A stretch of 64,000 bases of DNA from positions 84,172 through 148,171 of the forward strand of contig NZ_PJBJ01000024.1 in assembly GCF_002836475.1 (NCBI RefSeq), read 5' to 3'. Source of the stretch: Flavobacterium sp. ALD4. GTDB lineage: Bacteria > Bacteroidota > Bacteroidia > Flavobacteriales > Flavobacteriaceae. The notes under the pieces were generated by a model that made no database searches, was not told the origin of the DNA, and saw nothing but the letters and a program-made list of their open reading frames with translations. How positions within the stretch are numbered: position 1 is the first letter of the stretch; every line of letters starts with the position of its first letter. Shown here piece after piece: positions 50,059 through 60,023 of the stretch. The position numbers and the translations under genes were made by a program.

Positions 50059-52683
50059 TTAAACGGTACCATTTTCGTTCTCCTTATCGAGGTACTCCTG
50101 TACAATTTCTATGGCATTAATGACCACATCGCTTAAGCAGGTGATAAAACTTCCCTCCTCTGCAAATTTTATGGCATGTTTTATTGCTTCCGTTTCTTTT
50201 GGGATAATCTCATAAGTCACGTCTTGACCTGAAGAAGTAATCCCCTCTAGTATTAGGTTGATTATTTCCTCTTCGGTTCTTCCTCTTAAATATTTTTCTT
50301 GTCGAATGATGATATGATCAAACATTCTCGCGGCAATAGTAGCACATTCACGAATGTCCTCATCCCGGCGATCACCAATACCAGCAATAACTCCAATTTT
50401 TTTTGTGGCGTCTACACTTTGTAAGTATTCCTCAATACCCTTGTAGCCAGATGCATTGTGTGCAAAATCAATTAACACTTTGAATTTTTTGAATTCAAAA
50501 ATATTCATTCGTCCTGGAGTTTGAGCAGCACTAGGAATGAAAGTCTGTAATGACAAACTAATATCTTCGGTTTTGAATCCCCATACATAACTGGCTAAGG
50601 TTGCTGCCAAAACATTTGCAATCATGAATTTGGCTTTCCCTCCAAGTGTTAAAGGGACATGAGTAGCACGTTCGATTCTGATTTTCCATTCTCCTTTTTT
50701 GATTGTGATAAACCCGTTCTCATAAACGGCAACGGTTTTTCCTTCAGCGCTTAATTTTTTTATGAATGGACTTTCCTCGTCTAAACTGAAGTAAGCCACA
50801 TTACAGTTTAACTCACTACCTAATCTGATACAATGCGCGTCATCTCCATTCAAGATTGCCCAACCATCTTTTTTGACGGTTTTTATAACAGTTGCTTTTA
50901 CTTTTGCTAAATCTTCTAGAGAGTGGATGTCACTGATTCCTAGATGATCTTCTTGAATATTAGTTATAATACCGATATCACAAATACTGAAACCAAGTCC
51001 AGAGCGCAATATGCCTCCCCTTGCAGTTTCCAAAACAGCAAATTCAACAGTAGGGTCCCTCAATACATACTGTGCACTTTGAGGACCTGTAGTATCTCCT
51101 TTTTCCATCATGTGATTTTGAATATAAATCCCATCAGAAGTAGTGAAACCTACTTTATAACCATTGTTTTTTACAATATGTGCCAGCAGTCGTGTAGTGG
51201 TTGTTTTACCGTTAGTACCAGTTACTGCGATAATTGGAATACGACACGATTTCCCTGGAGGATAAAGCATATCGATAACAGGAGCTGCGACATTTCTTGG
51301 CAAACCTTCGGAAGGAGCGAGGTGCATTCTAAAACCAGGCGCTGCATTTACTTCAAGAATAACACCACCATTGTCTTTTAAGGGCTGCGTTAAATTCTCT
51401 GCCATAATATCCACTCCACAAATATCTAATCCAATTACTCTCGAAATTCTTTCAGCTAAAAATATGTTCTCGGGATGCAGCATATCTGTTACATCAACAG
51501 AGGTGCCTCCTGTACTTAGATTAGCTGTAGATTTTAAATACACAACATCTCCCATTTCTGGAATAGTTTCCAGAGTATAGTTTAGTTTTTTAAGTAAGTC
51601 TTCAGTATCCCTGTTAACATCGATCTGGGTTAGCACATTTTCATGACCATAGCCTCTTTTCGGGTCTAGGTTTTCAGTGGCAATTAATTCTTGGATTGAG
51701 TTTTCGCCATTTCCTATAACGTGGGCAGGGACCCGTTTTGCTGCGGCGACTAATTTATTGTCAATTACCAAGATTCTAAAATCAAAACCGGTAATGAATT
51801 TTTCAACGATAACGCGTTTACTGTATTCTTTGGCGAAAGCCAAACCAGAAACAGCATCTTCCCAATTAGTGACATTAATAGAAGCCCCTTTACCGTGGTT
51901 TCCGTCAAGTGGTTTTAGGACAATAGGATAGCCAATTTTATTTATGGTTTCGGCTAAATCTTCTTCATCGACACAAATGCTCCCTTTGGCGACGGGAATC
52001 GAAGCCATATCAAGCATTTTTTTTGTTAGCTCTTTATTGCAGGCCATATCAACGGCTATACTGCTGGTCTTACAGGTAATTGTAGCCTGAAAACGCATCT
52101 GATTTATCCCATGGCCCAGTTGAACTAATGAATTGGTTCCCAGTCTTATCCAAGGGATGTTTCTCGAAACTGCCTCTTCCACAATACTTCCTGTACTTGG
52201 TCCTAAGCGAACACGTTCCCTGATTTCTCGCATTTTTTGTAAATCGCTTTCCAAATCATATTCGGTTCCCGCAATTAAAGATTCGGCAATTGCAACGGCT
52301 GATTCTGCGGCAAAAAGACCAACATTTTCTTCTGTATAACTGAAAACAACATTATAAGTCCCGAGGGTTTTGGTCTCACGGGTTCTTCCGAATCCCGTGT
52401 CCATACCCGCCAATGTTTGTATTTCAAGTGCGATATGTTCAATTACATGCCCCATCCAAGTACCGCGTTCCACTCTGGAAAAAAATCCGCCTCGACAACC
52501 TTCTGAGCAACGATGTTCAATCATCGTAGGTAACATTGCTTCTATTCTTTCTTTAAATCCTTCTATTTTATTGGTTGGAAACTGTTCCATTTCCTCCAAA
52601 TCCAATCGCATTTGGATTAATTTTTTTCTTTGGATACTCCAAATATTTGGTCCACGAAGAGCTTGTACTTTGATTATTTTCAT
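50059..52683 (-). CDS. cphA: Cyanophycin synthetase
   Basis: 874 residues, the normal length. It makes cyanophycin (multi-L-arginyl-poly-aspartate) from Asp, Arg and ATP. Three parts are visible. The first is an N-terminal domain (1-~160, ALRGPNIWSIQRKKLIQMRLDLEEME). The second is an ATP-grasp domain (~210-480, YPIVLKPLDGNHGKGASINV, EKFITGFDFRILVID, GVILEVNAAPGFRMHLAPSEG). The third is a Mur-ligase-like domain (from ~490, P-loop AVTGTNGKTTTTRLLAHI, ITNIQEDHLGI, VLIDFAHNASGY). All catalytic motifs are intact. It is divergent from cphB (212 bases apart), so storage and breakdown genes face away from each other. Confidence 0.96.
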   Translation of the reverse strand: MKIIKVQALRGPNIWSIQRKKLIQMRLDLEEMEQFPTNKIEGFKERIEAMLPTMIEHRCSEGCRGGFFSRVERGTWMGHVIEHIALEIQTLAGMDTGFGRTRETKTLGTYNVVFSYTEENVGLFAAESAVAIAESLIAGTEYDLESDLQKMREIRERVRLGPSTGSIVEEAVSRNIPWIRLGTNSLVQLGHGINQMRFQATITCKTSSIAVDMACNKELTKKMLDMASIPVAKGSICVDEEDLAETINKIGYPIVLKPLDGNHGKGASINVTNWEDAVSGLAFAKEYSKRVIVEKFITGFDFRILVIDNKLVAAAKRVPAHVIGNGENSIQELIATENLDPKRGYGHENVLTQIDVNRDTEDLLKKLNYTLETIPEMGDVVYLKSTANLSTGGTSVDVTDMLHPENIFLAERISRVIGLDICGVDIMAENLTQPLKDNGGVILEVNAAPGFRMHLAPSEGLPRNVAAPVIDMLYPPGKSCRIPIIAVTGTNGKTTTTRLLAHIVKNNGYKVGFTTSDGIYIQNHMMEKGDTTGPQSAQYVLRDPTVEFAVLETARGGILRSGLGFSICDIGIITNIQEDHLGISDIHSLEDLAKVKATVIKTVKKDGWAILNGDDAHCIRLGSELNCNVAYFSLDEESPFIKKLSAEGKTVAVYENGFITIKKGEWKIRIERATHVPLTLGGKAKFMIANVLAATLASYVWGFKTEDISLSLQTFIPSAAQTPGRMNIFEFKKFKVLIDFAHNASGYKGIEEYLQSVDATKKIGVIAGIGDRRDEDIRECATIAARMFDHIIIRQEKYLRGRTEEEIINLILEGITSSGQDVTYEIIPKETEAIKHAIKFAEEGSFITCLSDVVINAIEIVQEYLDKENENGTV

Positions 52684-52895
52684 AAAAACGAAAGGGTTAT
52701 TTTAGGTGAGATAAATTTCTATTAGCAAATTCTATTCTATATTTTTCTGTTGAAGAATATATTGCAAACAATATAAAGGTTTTTACAGCTGAAACAAAAT
52801 TTATGTATTATAATTAACAGTATTACCAACTTTATTATTTTAAAATAAACAAGGTAGTTCAAGAGTCCTTTTTTTATTTTGTTTATTTTAGCCGA

Positions 52896-53759
52896 ATGAA
52901 TATAACAGGAAAATTAATAATAATAGGGGGAGCAGTAGACAAAGGAAGTTTTACTGAAGCCGATATAGATAAAAATAGCGCCAGTAATCTACAGTTTTTT
53001 GAAACTGGAATTCTTAAAAGAATAATTAGCGAATCCAAACATAAAGAAAATTCGCGTATTGAAGTGATTACTACAGCATCAAATATTCCGAAGGAAATAG
53101 GTCCTGAATATGTAAAAGCTTTTGCTTATTTAGATGCAACGAACATTGACGTTCTTTATATCGATAAACGCGAAGAAGCTGCAGATGAAGCCATTTTGAC
53201 ACGCTTAAAAGCAGCGGATGTAGTAATATTTACAGGAGGAGATCAGTTGCGTTTGACTTCAATTCTAGGCGGAACTCCATTTCACGATATCTTATTGGAC
53301 AAATACCATAATGAAGAATTTGTGTATGCTGGAACATCTGCCGGGGCAGCAGCAGCTTCTAACAATATGATCTATCAGGGTAGCAGTTCAGAGGCACTAT
53401 TAAAAGGTGAAGTGAAAATCACAAGTGGACTTGGTTTGATTGACGGAGTCGTTATTGACACCCATTTTGTAAGGAGAGGAAGAATAGGTCGATTGTTTCA
53501 GACAGTCGTAAGTAACCCAAGAGTTCTGGGAATTGGATTAGGAGAAGATACGGGTTTGTTAATTACTAATAATAATCACATGGAAGCTATCGGTTCCGGA
53601 TTGGTTATCTTAGTTGATGGACGTGATATAAAAGACACTAATCTGACTCAGGTAAAATTGGGGCAGCCTATTTCAATAAATAATCTGGTGGTTCACGTGA
53701 TGAGTATGAATGATACTTATAATATAGAAACACATAAAATGCAAATTCATACTTCATAA
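52896..53759 (+). CDS. cphB: Cyanophycinase
   Basis: 287 residues, serine peptidase family S51. It cuts cyanophycin to beta-Asp-Arg dipeptides. The nucleophile is Ser148 in YAGTSAGAAAAS. GKLIIIGGAVDKGSFTEADI opens the fold, VVIFTGGDQLRLTS and the following residues form the glutamine-rich pocket, and VVIDTHFVRRGRIGRLFQTVVSNPRVLGIGLGEDTGLLI is a family signature. It is divergent from cphA and 113 bases upstream of the isoaspartyl peptidase gene, whose product would finish the breakdown. Confidence 0.96.
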   Translation: MNITGKLIIIGGAVDKGSFTEADIDKNSASNLQFFETGILKRIISESKHKENSRIEVITTASNIPKEIGPEYVKAFAYLDATNIDVLYIDKREEAADEAILTRLKAADVVIFTGGDQLRLTSILGGTPFHDILLDKYHNEEFVYAGTSAGAAAASNNMIYQGSSSEALLKGEVKITSGLGLIDGVVIDTHFVRRGRIGRLFQTVVSNPRVLGIGLGEDTGLLITNNNHMEAIGSGLVILVDGRDIKDTNLTQVKLGQPISINNLVVHVMSMNDTYNIETHKMQIHTS

Positions 53760-53872
53760 TATTATTAATGTAGGTTGAGGGCCGATGAAAGCAAACAATA
53801 TGTAAACCTTTTGTTCATAAAACAGCTACTTTCACCTGCACTGTGAAATTTGCAATCTGAAATCAAAAAACA

Positions 53873-54715
53873 ATGAAACTAATTATACACGGTGGTTTTT
53901 TCTCTGAATCTTCCACCAGTCATGAGACAAAAATAGCCAAACAATCGGCTTTAGAGCTGATAGTTAAAAAGTCGTATGACTATTTAAAAACACATTCAGC
54001 GTTAGAAACAGTTGTTTTTGCAGTGTCAATGCTGGAAGACAATGATTTGTTTAATGCAGGCATTGGGTCCCAAATACAAAGTGACGGAAAAATTAGGATG
54101 AGTGCTGCGATAATGGACGGGGAAACCCAAAAAATGAGCGGCGTTATTAATATTGAAGAAGTAAAAAACCCAATTCAAGTGGCGCAGATATTAATGCAAT
54201 ACGACGATCGTGTCTTAGGGGGAAGTGGTGCGACAAACTTCGCAAGGAAAAATGGTTTTGAATCATTTTCGACCGAAATTCCACAACGTCGTGCAGAACA
54301 TGAAGAAAAAGTAAAATCATTTGGTACCGGAACAGTAGGTTGTGTGGCTTTTGATCAAAACGGAAAAATAGCGGCAGCCACATCCACAGGCGGTAAAGGA
54401 TTTGAAGTTCCTGGTAGAATATCTGATTCAGCAACTGTTGCCGGGAATTATGCCAATACCTTTTGCGGCGTGAGTTTAACAGGAGTAGGTGAGGACATCA
54501 TGAGTAATGCTACCGCTACTAAAATTGTAACTCGTGTTACAGATGGTTTTACGTTAGAAGAAGCTTTTGCCAAAACGTTCAAAGAACTAAAACCATATGA
54601 TGGCTTTGCCGGTGCAATTGCCATTGACAGTAAAGGGACTATATACCACCAGGACTCTCATCCCTCTATGGTTTTTGCGAGTTTCGACGGCGATAAATTT
54701 GAAGTTTTCAAATAA
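53873..54715 (+). CDS. iaaA: Isoaspartyl peptidase / plant-type L-asparaginase (Ntn hydrolase)
   Basis: 280 residues. Precursor of a two-subunit N-terminal-nucleophile hydrolase that cleaves itself before Thr154 in GTGTVGCVAFD. After that residue the beta subunit has GKIAAATSTGGKGFEVPGRISDSATVAGNYAN, with the substrate Arg in GRISD. The alpha subunit has HGG at the start and NDLFNAGIGSQIQSDG. It is shorter than the ~310-residue E. coli enzyme but complete. It hydrolyses beta-Asp-X dipeptides, so it can split the beta-Asp-Arg released by cyanophycinase into Asp and Arg. It is directly downstream of cphB. Confidence 0.93.
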   Translation: MKLIIHGGFFSESSTSHETKIAKQSALELIVKKSYDYLKTHSALETVVFAVSMLEDNDLFNAGIGSQIQSDGKIRMSAAIMDGETQKMSGVINIEEVKNPIQVAQILMQYDDRVLGGSGATNFARKNGFESFSTEIPQRRAEHEEKVKSFGTGTVGCVAFDQNGKIAAATSTGGKGFEVPGRISDSATVAGNYANTFCGVSLTGVGEDIMSNATATKIVTRVTDGFTLEEAFAKTFKELKPYDGFAGAIAIDSKGTIYHQDSHPSMVFASFDGDKFEVFK

Positions 54716-55519
54716 TCAATTCAATGAAAATTCAAACCAGATAGGGATATGATCTGATATTTTTCTTGCTTCGTTCAGTGAATTGAAGTCTTTGTAAAAA
54801 GGAATGACCCCTGTATTTATACTTTTAATTTTGGAGGTTTTATAATACATGTTATCATATTCAGACGCAAGGTATTTATTCTTTTTAATTTTTTGTTTTA
54901 AAGATGTTTTTTGGCCAACCAAAATAGATTGATATCCCATTTTTCTCAAAGGAATAAAAACGGTATGCGATTGCGGACAATTGAAATCACCTGCAAATAT
55001 TAAATTTAAAGCAGGATATTCGTCAGGGAAGAACTTGAAATATTTTATTTCGGTTTCCGGCTTCATTTTTTTAGTTATCGCATGAAAATTTACCACAGTA
55101 AACTGTTTGCCCTTATATTGAAATGTACCCAAATAAGGTTCTCTTTCAATTTTTAAATGATACTTTTTTTCTAGCCATGCCTTGCCAATTTGTTTAAGTT
55201 CGCTGGTTTTCCATATAAAAGCATAACGCTCCGTCTTATAGGCACTGCTGCTCGTTGGCTCACTAATTACATAATCCCATGTGATTCCAGTACGGTTCAG
55301 TTCGTCTGCTAGTTTTGCGACAGCTTGAACACCGCCATAACCTGCCACTACTTCCTGGACGGCAATGATGTCATAACCCCTTAGGGAATTTGCAATATAG
55401 TGTACGGTCTGGTCAGATTTGGATTGACCAAAGTTTGCAATATTCCACGAGATAAGTTTGGTTTGTGGGTAAAATGCAGAGCAAAAAAGTAGTAGAAATA
55501 CTAAAAGAATACGTTTCAT
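54716..55519 (-). CDS. Secreted endonuclease/exonuclease/phosphatase (EEP) family protein
   Basis: 267 residues with a signal peptide (MKRILLVFLLLFCSAFYPQT). The EEP fold is visible from KLISWNIANFG (Asn), IIAVQEVVAG (metal-ligand Glu), VVNFHAITKK (His), LIFAGDFNCPQ (Asp and Asn) to ARKISDHIPIWFEF (the DH pair). All active-site residues of the DNase I/exonuclease III superfamily are present. It probably degrades extracellular or periplasmic nucleic acid or dephosphorylates small molecules. It is convergent with the isoaspartyl peptidase gene, with no gap. Confidence 0.88.
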   Translation of the reverse strand: MKRILLVFLLLFCSAFYPQTKLISWNIANFGQSKSDQTVHYIANSLRGYDIIAVQEVVAGYGGVQAVAKLADELNRTGITWDYVISEPTSSSAYKTERYAFIWKTSELKQIGKAWLEKKYHLKIEREPYLGTFQYKGKQFTVVNFHAITKKMKPETEIKYFKFFPDEYPALNLIFAGDFNCPQSHTVFIPLRKMGYQSILVGQKTSLKQKIKKNKYLASEYDNMYYKTSKIKSINTGVIPFYKDFNSLNEARKISDHIPIWFEFSLN

Positions 55520-55686
55520 TTATTAGGAAAAAACTAAGATTGAATAGGCTGCAACCTAATCAAATTTTTTGGAAGAATTGGGTATAGAATTTTTATTTAT
55601 GACTGAAAGTAGAGGGATAAAAGTCAGCTGCGAGTAAAATAAAAGAGATGTAAATTCAAAGTTTTTTAAATAACTGTTAAAGTTAT

Positions 55687-56034
55687 TTACTTAATTTTCA
55701 GCTTGTACTCATAACCATCTAAATCAGTGGCCAATAGTTTGTGTTTGTCAATATATTCCACTACAATTTCTATTGCCTTAGCATCGTTTATAATAAGGGT
55801 GCCAAGGCCAATATTATCTTCAATATTTATATTTCCATGAACATTGTTTCCGTTTTCATCTGTGCCTGTAACCTTATAGCCATATTGACTAAGTTCTGTA
55901 GTTTCGATTTTTTTAATGACTTCATAAGATGAATGATGGGTTACTCGTAGTGCTGCATCCGAATTTTCACAAGAACTCAAGGCTAGCAGTAAGCAAAAAA
56001 ACGTGATATGGATGGAATATATTTTCCTGGTCAT
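55687..56034 (-). CDS. Small lipoprotein of unknown function
   Basis: 115 residues from the ATG at 56034. This start is preferred because MTRKIYSIHITFFCLLLALS is followed by SCE, a proper lipobox with the lipid Cys near 22. The longer frame to 56190 would bury this signal inside the protein. The mature part is beta-rich (YEVIKKIETTELSQYGYKVT, GTDENGNNVHGNINIED, DLDGYEYKLKIK). I do not recognise a family. The 355 bases upstream to 56389 hold no other gene. Confidence 0.6.
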   Translation of the reverse strand: MTRKIYSIHITFFCLLLALSSCENSDAALRVTHHSSYEVIKKIETTELSQYGYKVTGTDENGNNVHGNINIEDNIGLGTLIINDAKAIEIVVEYIDKHKLLATDLDGYEYKLKIK

Positions 56035-56389
56035 CTTGGTTGTTTTGCCAAAAGTACAAGGAGATATGCTGATTCCCTTACGGAAAACCTCATTAGGTGT
56101 GATTTTTTTTAAGATTTGGAATGAGAGCTGTATCATGCAAAGTGTTTCTAATGCTATCACTAGGAGTTTTATAGATTCAAGCAGATCCATATCACAAGAA
56201 TTATCGTTTCATGTGAGGGGCTTGTAAACAACTCGGGGACTATGACTCCTATTCAATAAACCAGGTATTCAAGACTAATAAAATTTCGGAATGTTTGCTA
56301 TAAATTGGCAAGCATTTTTCTGAAAGATTCAAGACTACTTTGAGTTGTTTAATTCTCGAAGTATTTGCCTCTTGTAAAAATTATAGTTA

Positions 56390-56860
56390 TCAGAGTAAGT
56401 TCTGCCCTGTAGTGATGCGTCTTTTCAAATGAACAAATAGTGTTTTGGCTGCCACCTTATATTTTGCGGGAATTATTAATTCAATAAATTCATATTGTTG
56501 AACTATGATAAGTTTATATTGAAAGGTTCTAAAATAAGTTTCTATGATAACTAGTAGCAGGATAACAAACTGTATTGCGATAAGGAATGATAATTCCTGT
56601 ACATTGTTGGTAATCTTTATGATTAATAGTGCTGCGAGACTATAACACAGAGTATTATAATGGTATTTTCTCCTTTTTATATATACTATCTTAGATAGCT
56701 TCTTCAATTGTACTTCTCTTATCTCTTTATTTTCAATAACATACATTTTATCCTTAAATACTTTGGTGTATGTGTTTGTTAGTGCAGGAGAATCTGATGT
56801 AGTTATGTTCTTGCTAAGAATTAAATTAGGTTTGTAATAGGGGTGCGATGTAAAAATCAT
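56390..56860 (-). CDS. Hypothetical two-helix membrane protein
   Basis: 156 residues. A soluble N-terminal part with LTNTYTKVFKDKMYVIENKE and VQLKKLSKIVYIKRRKYHYN looks like the start of a bacterial PH-like domain. Two adjacent membrane helices follow (TLCYSLAALLIIKITNN and LSFLIAIQFVILLLVIIETYF), then a C-terminal strand-rich segment. No family is assigned with confidence. It stands alone. Confidence 0.55.
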   Translation of the reverse strand: MIFTSHPYYKPNLILSKNITTSDSPALTNTYTKVFKDKMYVIENKEIREVQLKKLSKIVYIKRRKYHYNTLCYSLAALLIIKITNNVQELSFLIAIQFVILLLVIIETYFRTFQYKLIIVQQYEFIELIIPAKYKVAAKTLFVHLKRRITTGQNLL

Positions 56861-56969
56861 TTATCGAAGCAGGTATTCGTTAGAGGGATATATGAAGCAT
56901 TATCACTAATTTTTTCTTGCAGTAGTTTTTGTAAGGCTAATAACGAAATTCTATCTCGTACTTTCAGGA

Positions 56970-57275
56970 TCATTCAGCGCTGGAGTTAACTATTTTGGAT
57001 TTAATTTTAATTATCTTTTTAATTTGTTTTTCAGTAAGAAGATTTTTTTTAGTTGCAGCAGTAAGACGGTCATTTAGTGCTTCCCATTTTACTTTCATAT
57101 AGGGATATATTGCCAATGAAACTTCATTCCCTTTTTTAGCTTTTTTATAATGCTTAATGTACTCCTTAACATAATTTTTATAATCGCTAAGTTGATTTCC
57201 CCATTTGTTATCAACGAAGTTTTCGTTTCGTTCTGCAGTATTATCCAATACTGCTTTTTTGTTGTTAATTTGCAT
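56970..57275 (-). CDS. Hypothetical small basic protein
   Basis: 101 residues, highly charged and helical (WGNQLSDYKNYVKEYIKHYK KAKKGNE; EKQIKKIIKIKSKIVNS), with no signal or membrane helix and no cysteine. The composition suggests a helical bundle, perhaps a stress or nucleic-acid-associated protein; no family is recognised. It has a normal ATG and lies between the membrane-protein gene and the response regulator. The 250 bases upstream are gene-free. Confidence 0.55.
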   Translation of the reverse strand: MQINNKKAVLDNTAERNENFVDNKWGNQLSDYKNYVKEYIKHYKKAKKGNEVSLAIYPYMKVKWEALNDRLTAATKKNLLTEKQIKKIIKIKSKIVNSSAE

Positions 57276-57525
57276 GATTTGATTAATTAAAGGAACATTC
57301 CCTGGTTTTAAAATAAAAGCAAATTTAAAGGCAATAAAAGAGACTACCTTACGGGAAACCGTAAAGGACTAATTTATTTTCTTTTTATGGAGTTGGTATA
57401 ATTGTAGGTTTGATGTCAAATCATTGAGATTAGCACATGTGCAGGTAATCTGTTCAAGTTACGATGATGTTGAAGTAAATTCATGCTGGTAAATTTATTC
57501 GGCAATATACTAAAGAGTTCGCTCT

Positions 57526-58194
57526 TTAAACTAATCCCAAATCTTTGGCGATCGCGATTAGATGTACATTGTTATTGGCTTTGAAGTAAATCTTTAGTTT
57601 GTTAATTCGCTTCTCTATACTGCTGCTGCCATTAGGTATTATACCAGTATTTTTGAATTTCACTGAAATTTCATTTAGGATGCATCCGTTGGATAATAAC
57701 TTCAAAAGCGAAATATCGTAGGCTTCGATTTCATGAAGAGATTTGTCATTTAAAGTGTAAGTTAAGCCGGATGAAATACTTTTTTCGTCAGTTTTAAAAA
57801 TGCTTTCCACCGCGTTCTTAAGCTCAGGGATACTATTTCTTCCTTTCGAAACGTAGGCATTAATACCTAAATTATTAAATAAGGATTTTATTCTGTATGA
57901 CTTATCCTCTATAGAGAATACAATTGTTTTAATATCAGGTTGAATTTTTTTCACAGCTTCAATAAGTTCTTCACCGCAAGTCAGTTTGTTTTCACGATGA
58001 TCCGTTTTAAAGGATAAATCGCTGATCAATAAATCGTAAGGCTCATTATCCTGGAGTGCTTTTTTTATTTTCAAAAAGGCATCGTCACAATATGTAGAAT
58101 GTTGAATTACTTCAATAGAGAGTGTTTCTATAGCTTGCACAACGGCAATACTGATAATATCTAAATCTTCGGCAATTAATACTTTTTTGAACAT
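57526..58194 (-). CDS. Response regulator (receiver plus NarL-like DNA-binding domain)
   Basis: 222 residues. The receiver domain spans 1-~130, with acidic residues Glu9/Asp10, phospho-acceptor Asp59 in LLISDLSF and Lys117 in VSKGR. The C-terminal segment (~155-222: EAYDISLLKLLSNGCILNEI onward, with SSIEKRINKLKIYFKANN) fits a LuxR/NarL-type helix-turn-helix, somewhat divergent. It is 5 bases downstream of the sensor kinase gene, so the pair is one two-component system. Target genes are unknown. Confidence 0.85.
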   Translation of the reverse strand: MFKKVLIAEDLDIISIAVVQAIETLSIEVIQHSTYCDDAFLKIKKALQDNEPYDLLISDLSFKTDHRENKLTCGEELIEAVKKIQPDIKTIVFSIEDKSYRIKSLFNNLGINAYVSKGRNSIPELKNAVESIFKTDEKSISSGLTYTLNDKSLHEIEAYDISLLKLLSNGCILNEISVKFKNTGIIPNGSSSIEKRINKLKIYFKANNNVHLIAIAKDLGLV

Positions 58195-58199
58195 AACGA

Positions 58200-59918
58200 T
58201 TATATAGGGAATATGATACTTGATTTAAATCCTTTACCGGATTTCGTATTAAAGGTAATTGTTCCTTTTATAGCCAGGATACGGTTTTCCACATTTTGAA
58301 GTCCATTTTTTGAATTTAGTTTCTCAATAGCTGCTCCTATGCCGTTATCAGTATATTCTATATGTAAATTATTTTCATATATTTTGAAAGACATTACGAC
58401 CAAACTAGATTTGCTGTGTTTTTTCATATTGATTAAGAGCTCCTGAAGGATGCGGTATACCGTAATTTTTTTTATATCGGCCATGGCAAGCCAGTTAACA
58501 GTGTCTACTTCATAAATTAAAATATTTACTGTATCAGTATTGAAGCCAGAGATCATTTCTTTTAGATTAGGAATGAAATCTGGCCCCATTGCTATAGTGC
58601 TATTCTCTTTAGAAATATTACGCGTTCTGGAATAGATGGTGTCTAAGTTGTCGAGTAATGTTTCCTTATTATGAGAGGAAGATAGGTCCTTTGTTTCCAC
58701 AAATGCTATTGTATGGTAAACATCGTTTGCCAGTTCATCGTGAAGTTTTTTAGCTATACGGACTTCTGTATCGTAGGAGGTTTTAATTTTTCCTTGTTTA
58801 CTTTTTTCAACGAGATAGTAATAAATAAATCCAGTAATAGTCAGTAGGACTCCAATAAGAAAGTAAAGGTTCAAAGTGGTGTTTTTTTGTAATTGTAACT
58901 CTAATGCGTTTTTAGCTTTTTGGGCTTTTAGTAGTAGAATTTCGTTGGATGTTTTTTTAGAATCGTATTTCATCTTTGCAAATTGATTCTTGGACTTTTG
59001 ACGTACTTTGGCAATACTGTCATTAATGGTGACGTACTTAATAGCATATTTTTTTATTTGATTGGCAGTACTGTTTTTAATTAGTATTTCTAGAGAGTGT
59101 AAACGGTCGTCGACACTATTTATTAAAGTAGACTTTTTATAAGCTTGTTTAGCGAAGTATGTCGCCAAGATTGGATTACTTTTTGCATAGAAGAAGTAGT
59201 GATGAAAATAACTTGCAGTTAAACCCCAATCATCTTTGTTTTTCTCTCGTATTTTTAGAGATTGACTTAAATGTTTGATGGCTTTTGGATTTGCTGTTTT
59301 AAAATAACAGTACCCTAAATTATCAATTATTCTAGAAAATGTTTCAGGATCTTTTAAAACCTCTTTTTTCAAAGTTAGTGGTAGTAGGATATTTATAGCT
59401 TTTTGATATTCGTTCTTCTCCATATAGTAGACAGCCATATTGTTTTTAGCAGCGTTTATTCGGGGTTGGTCTGTCTTTAAGTTTAATGCTTTGTTATAGT
59501 AGTAATGGGCATTTTCATAATCAAAAGTATTCAAATAGTTATTACCTAATATTGTATAAATGTTCCATTTAGAGTTTTGATTCGTTGTGGTTTCCAAAAC
59601 AGGCATGGCCTCCATTGCAGTAGTCTCGCTACCGCTGAAATCGCCTTGATTTTGTTGAATAGTCGCTAAATTCGAGATGGAGTAGATAAACTGTAGAGGA
59701 TCTTTTTGTGGATTACAAGCTAATTTCGCCTTATCGAAATAATAATAGGAGCTATCATATTGACCATTTTTAAAATAGTTATCACCCAAGGCTATCAGCC
59801 GTTTGATTGCAACAAGGTCACTTTTCTTTTCCGGAATTAGTGGCAGTTCTTTTTTACAGCTTTGTATAAAAATTACAAGCAAAAGATAAAATAAAAAATG
59901 TAGCTTCTTCGGTACCAT
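58200..59918 (-). CDS. TPR-containing sensor histidine kinase (NarX/LiaS-like), lipid-anchored start
   Basis: 572 residues. The lipoprotein-like start is MVPKKLHFLFYLLLVIFIQS followed by C. Six or so tetratricopeptide repeats span ~35-290 (DNYFKNGQYDSSYYYFDKAK; NYLNTFDYENAHYYYNKALN), then a coiled coil and one membrane helix (TLNLYFLIGVLLTITGFIYY, ~345-370). A HisKA_3-type dimerisation box follows, with phospho-His393 in KKLHDELANDV, then an HATPase domain ending DNGIGA...NGLQNVENRILAIKG. The TPRs are periplasmic and probably sense a protein or peptide partner. This Bacteroidetes architecture is common, but its ligands are unknown. Confidence 0.88.
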   Translation of the reverse strand: MVPKKLHFLFYLLLVIFIQSCKKELPLIPEKKSDLVAIKRLIALGDNYFKNGQYDSSYYYFDKAKLACNPQKDPLQFIYSISNLATIQQNQGDFSGSETTAMEAMPVLETTTNQNSKWNIYTILGNNYLNTFDYENAHYYYNKALNLKTDQPRINAAKNNMAVYYMEKNEYQKAINILLPLTLKKEVLKDPETFSRIIDNLGYCYFKTANPKAIKHLSQSLKIREKNKDDWGLTASYFHHYFFYAKSNPILATYFAKQAYKKSTLINSVDDRLHSLEILIKNSTANQIKKYAIKYVTINDSIAKVRQKSKNQFAKMKYDSKKTSNEILLLKAQKAKNALELQLQKNTTLNLYFLIGVLLTITGFIYYYLVEKSKQGKIKTSYDTEVRIAKKLHDELANDVYHTIAFVETKDLSSSHNKETLLDNLDTIYSRTRNISKENSTIAMGPDFIPNLKEMISGFNTDTVNILIYEVDTVNWLAMADIKKITVYRILQELLINMKKHSKSSLVVMSFKIYENNLHIEYTDNGIGAAIEKLNSKNGLQNVENRILAIKGTITFNTKSGKGFKSSIIFPI

Positions 59919-60023
59919 AAATCGAATTTACAGTATTTATTTAGTATTGGGAATTATTTGAAAGAGTATTTATATAAATTATTGATGCTTGTAAGAACCG
60001 TCGTAATCGGGAGAGTTTAAAAA

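Noticed and set aside
50944..51381. 145-codon plus-strand frame inside cphA
   Set aside because: Antisense shadow of a conserved Mur-ligase/ATP-grasp coding sequence; Cys/Ser-rich composition typical of reverse-strand reading.
56035..56190. 52-residue N-terminal extension of the small lipoprotein
   Set aside because: Would place a clean lipoprotein signal peptide in the middle of the chain; the internal ATG at 56034 is the better start.
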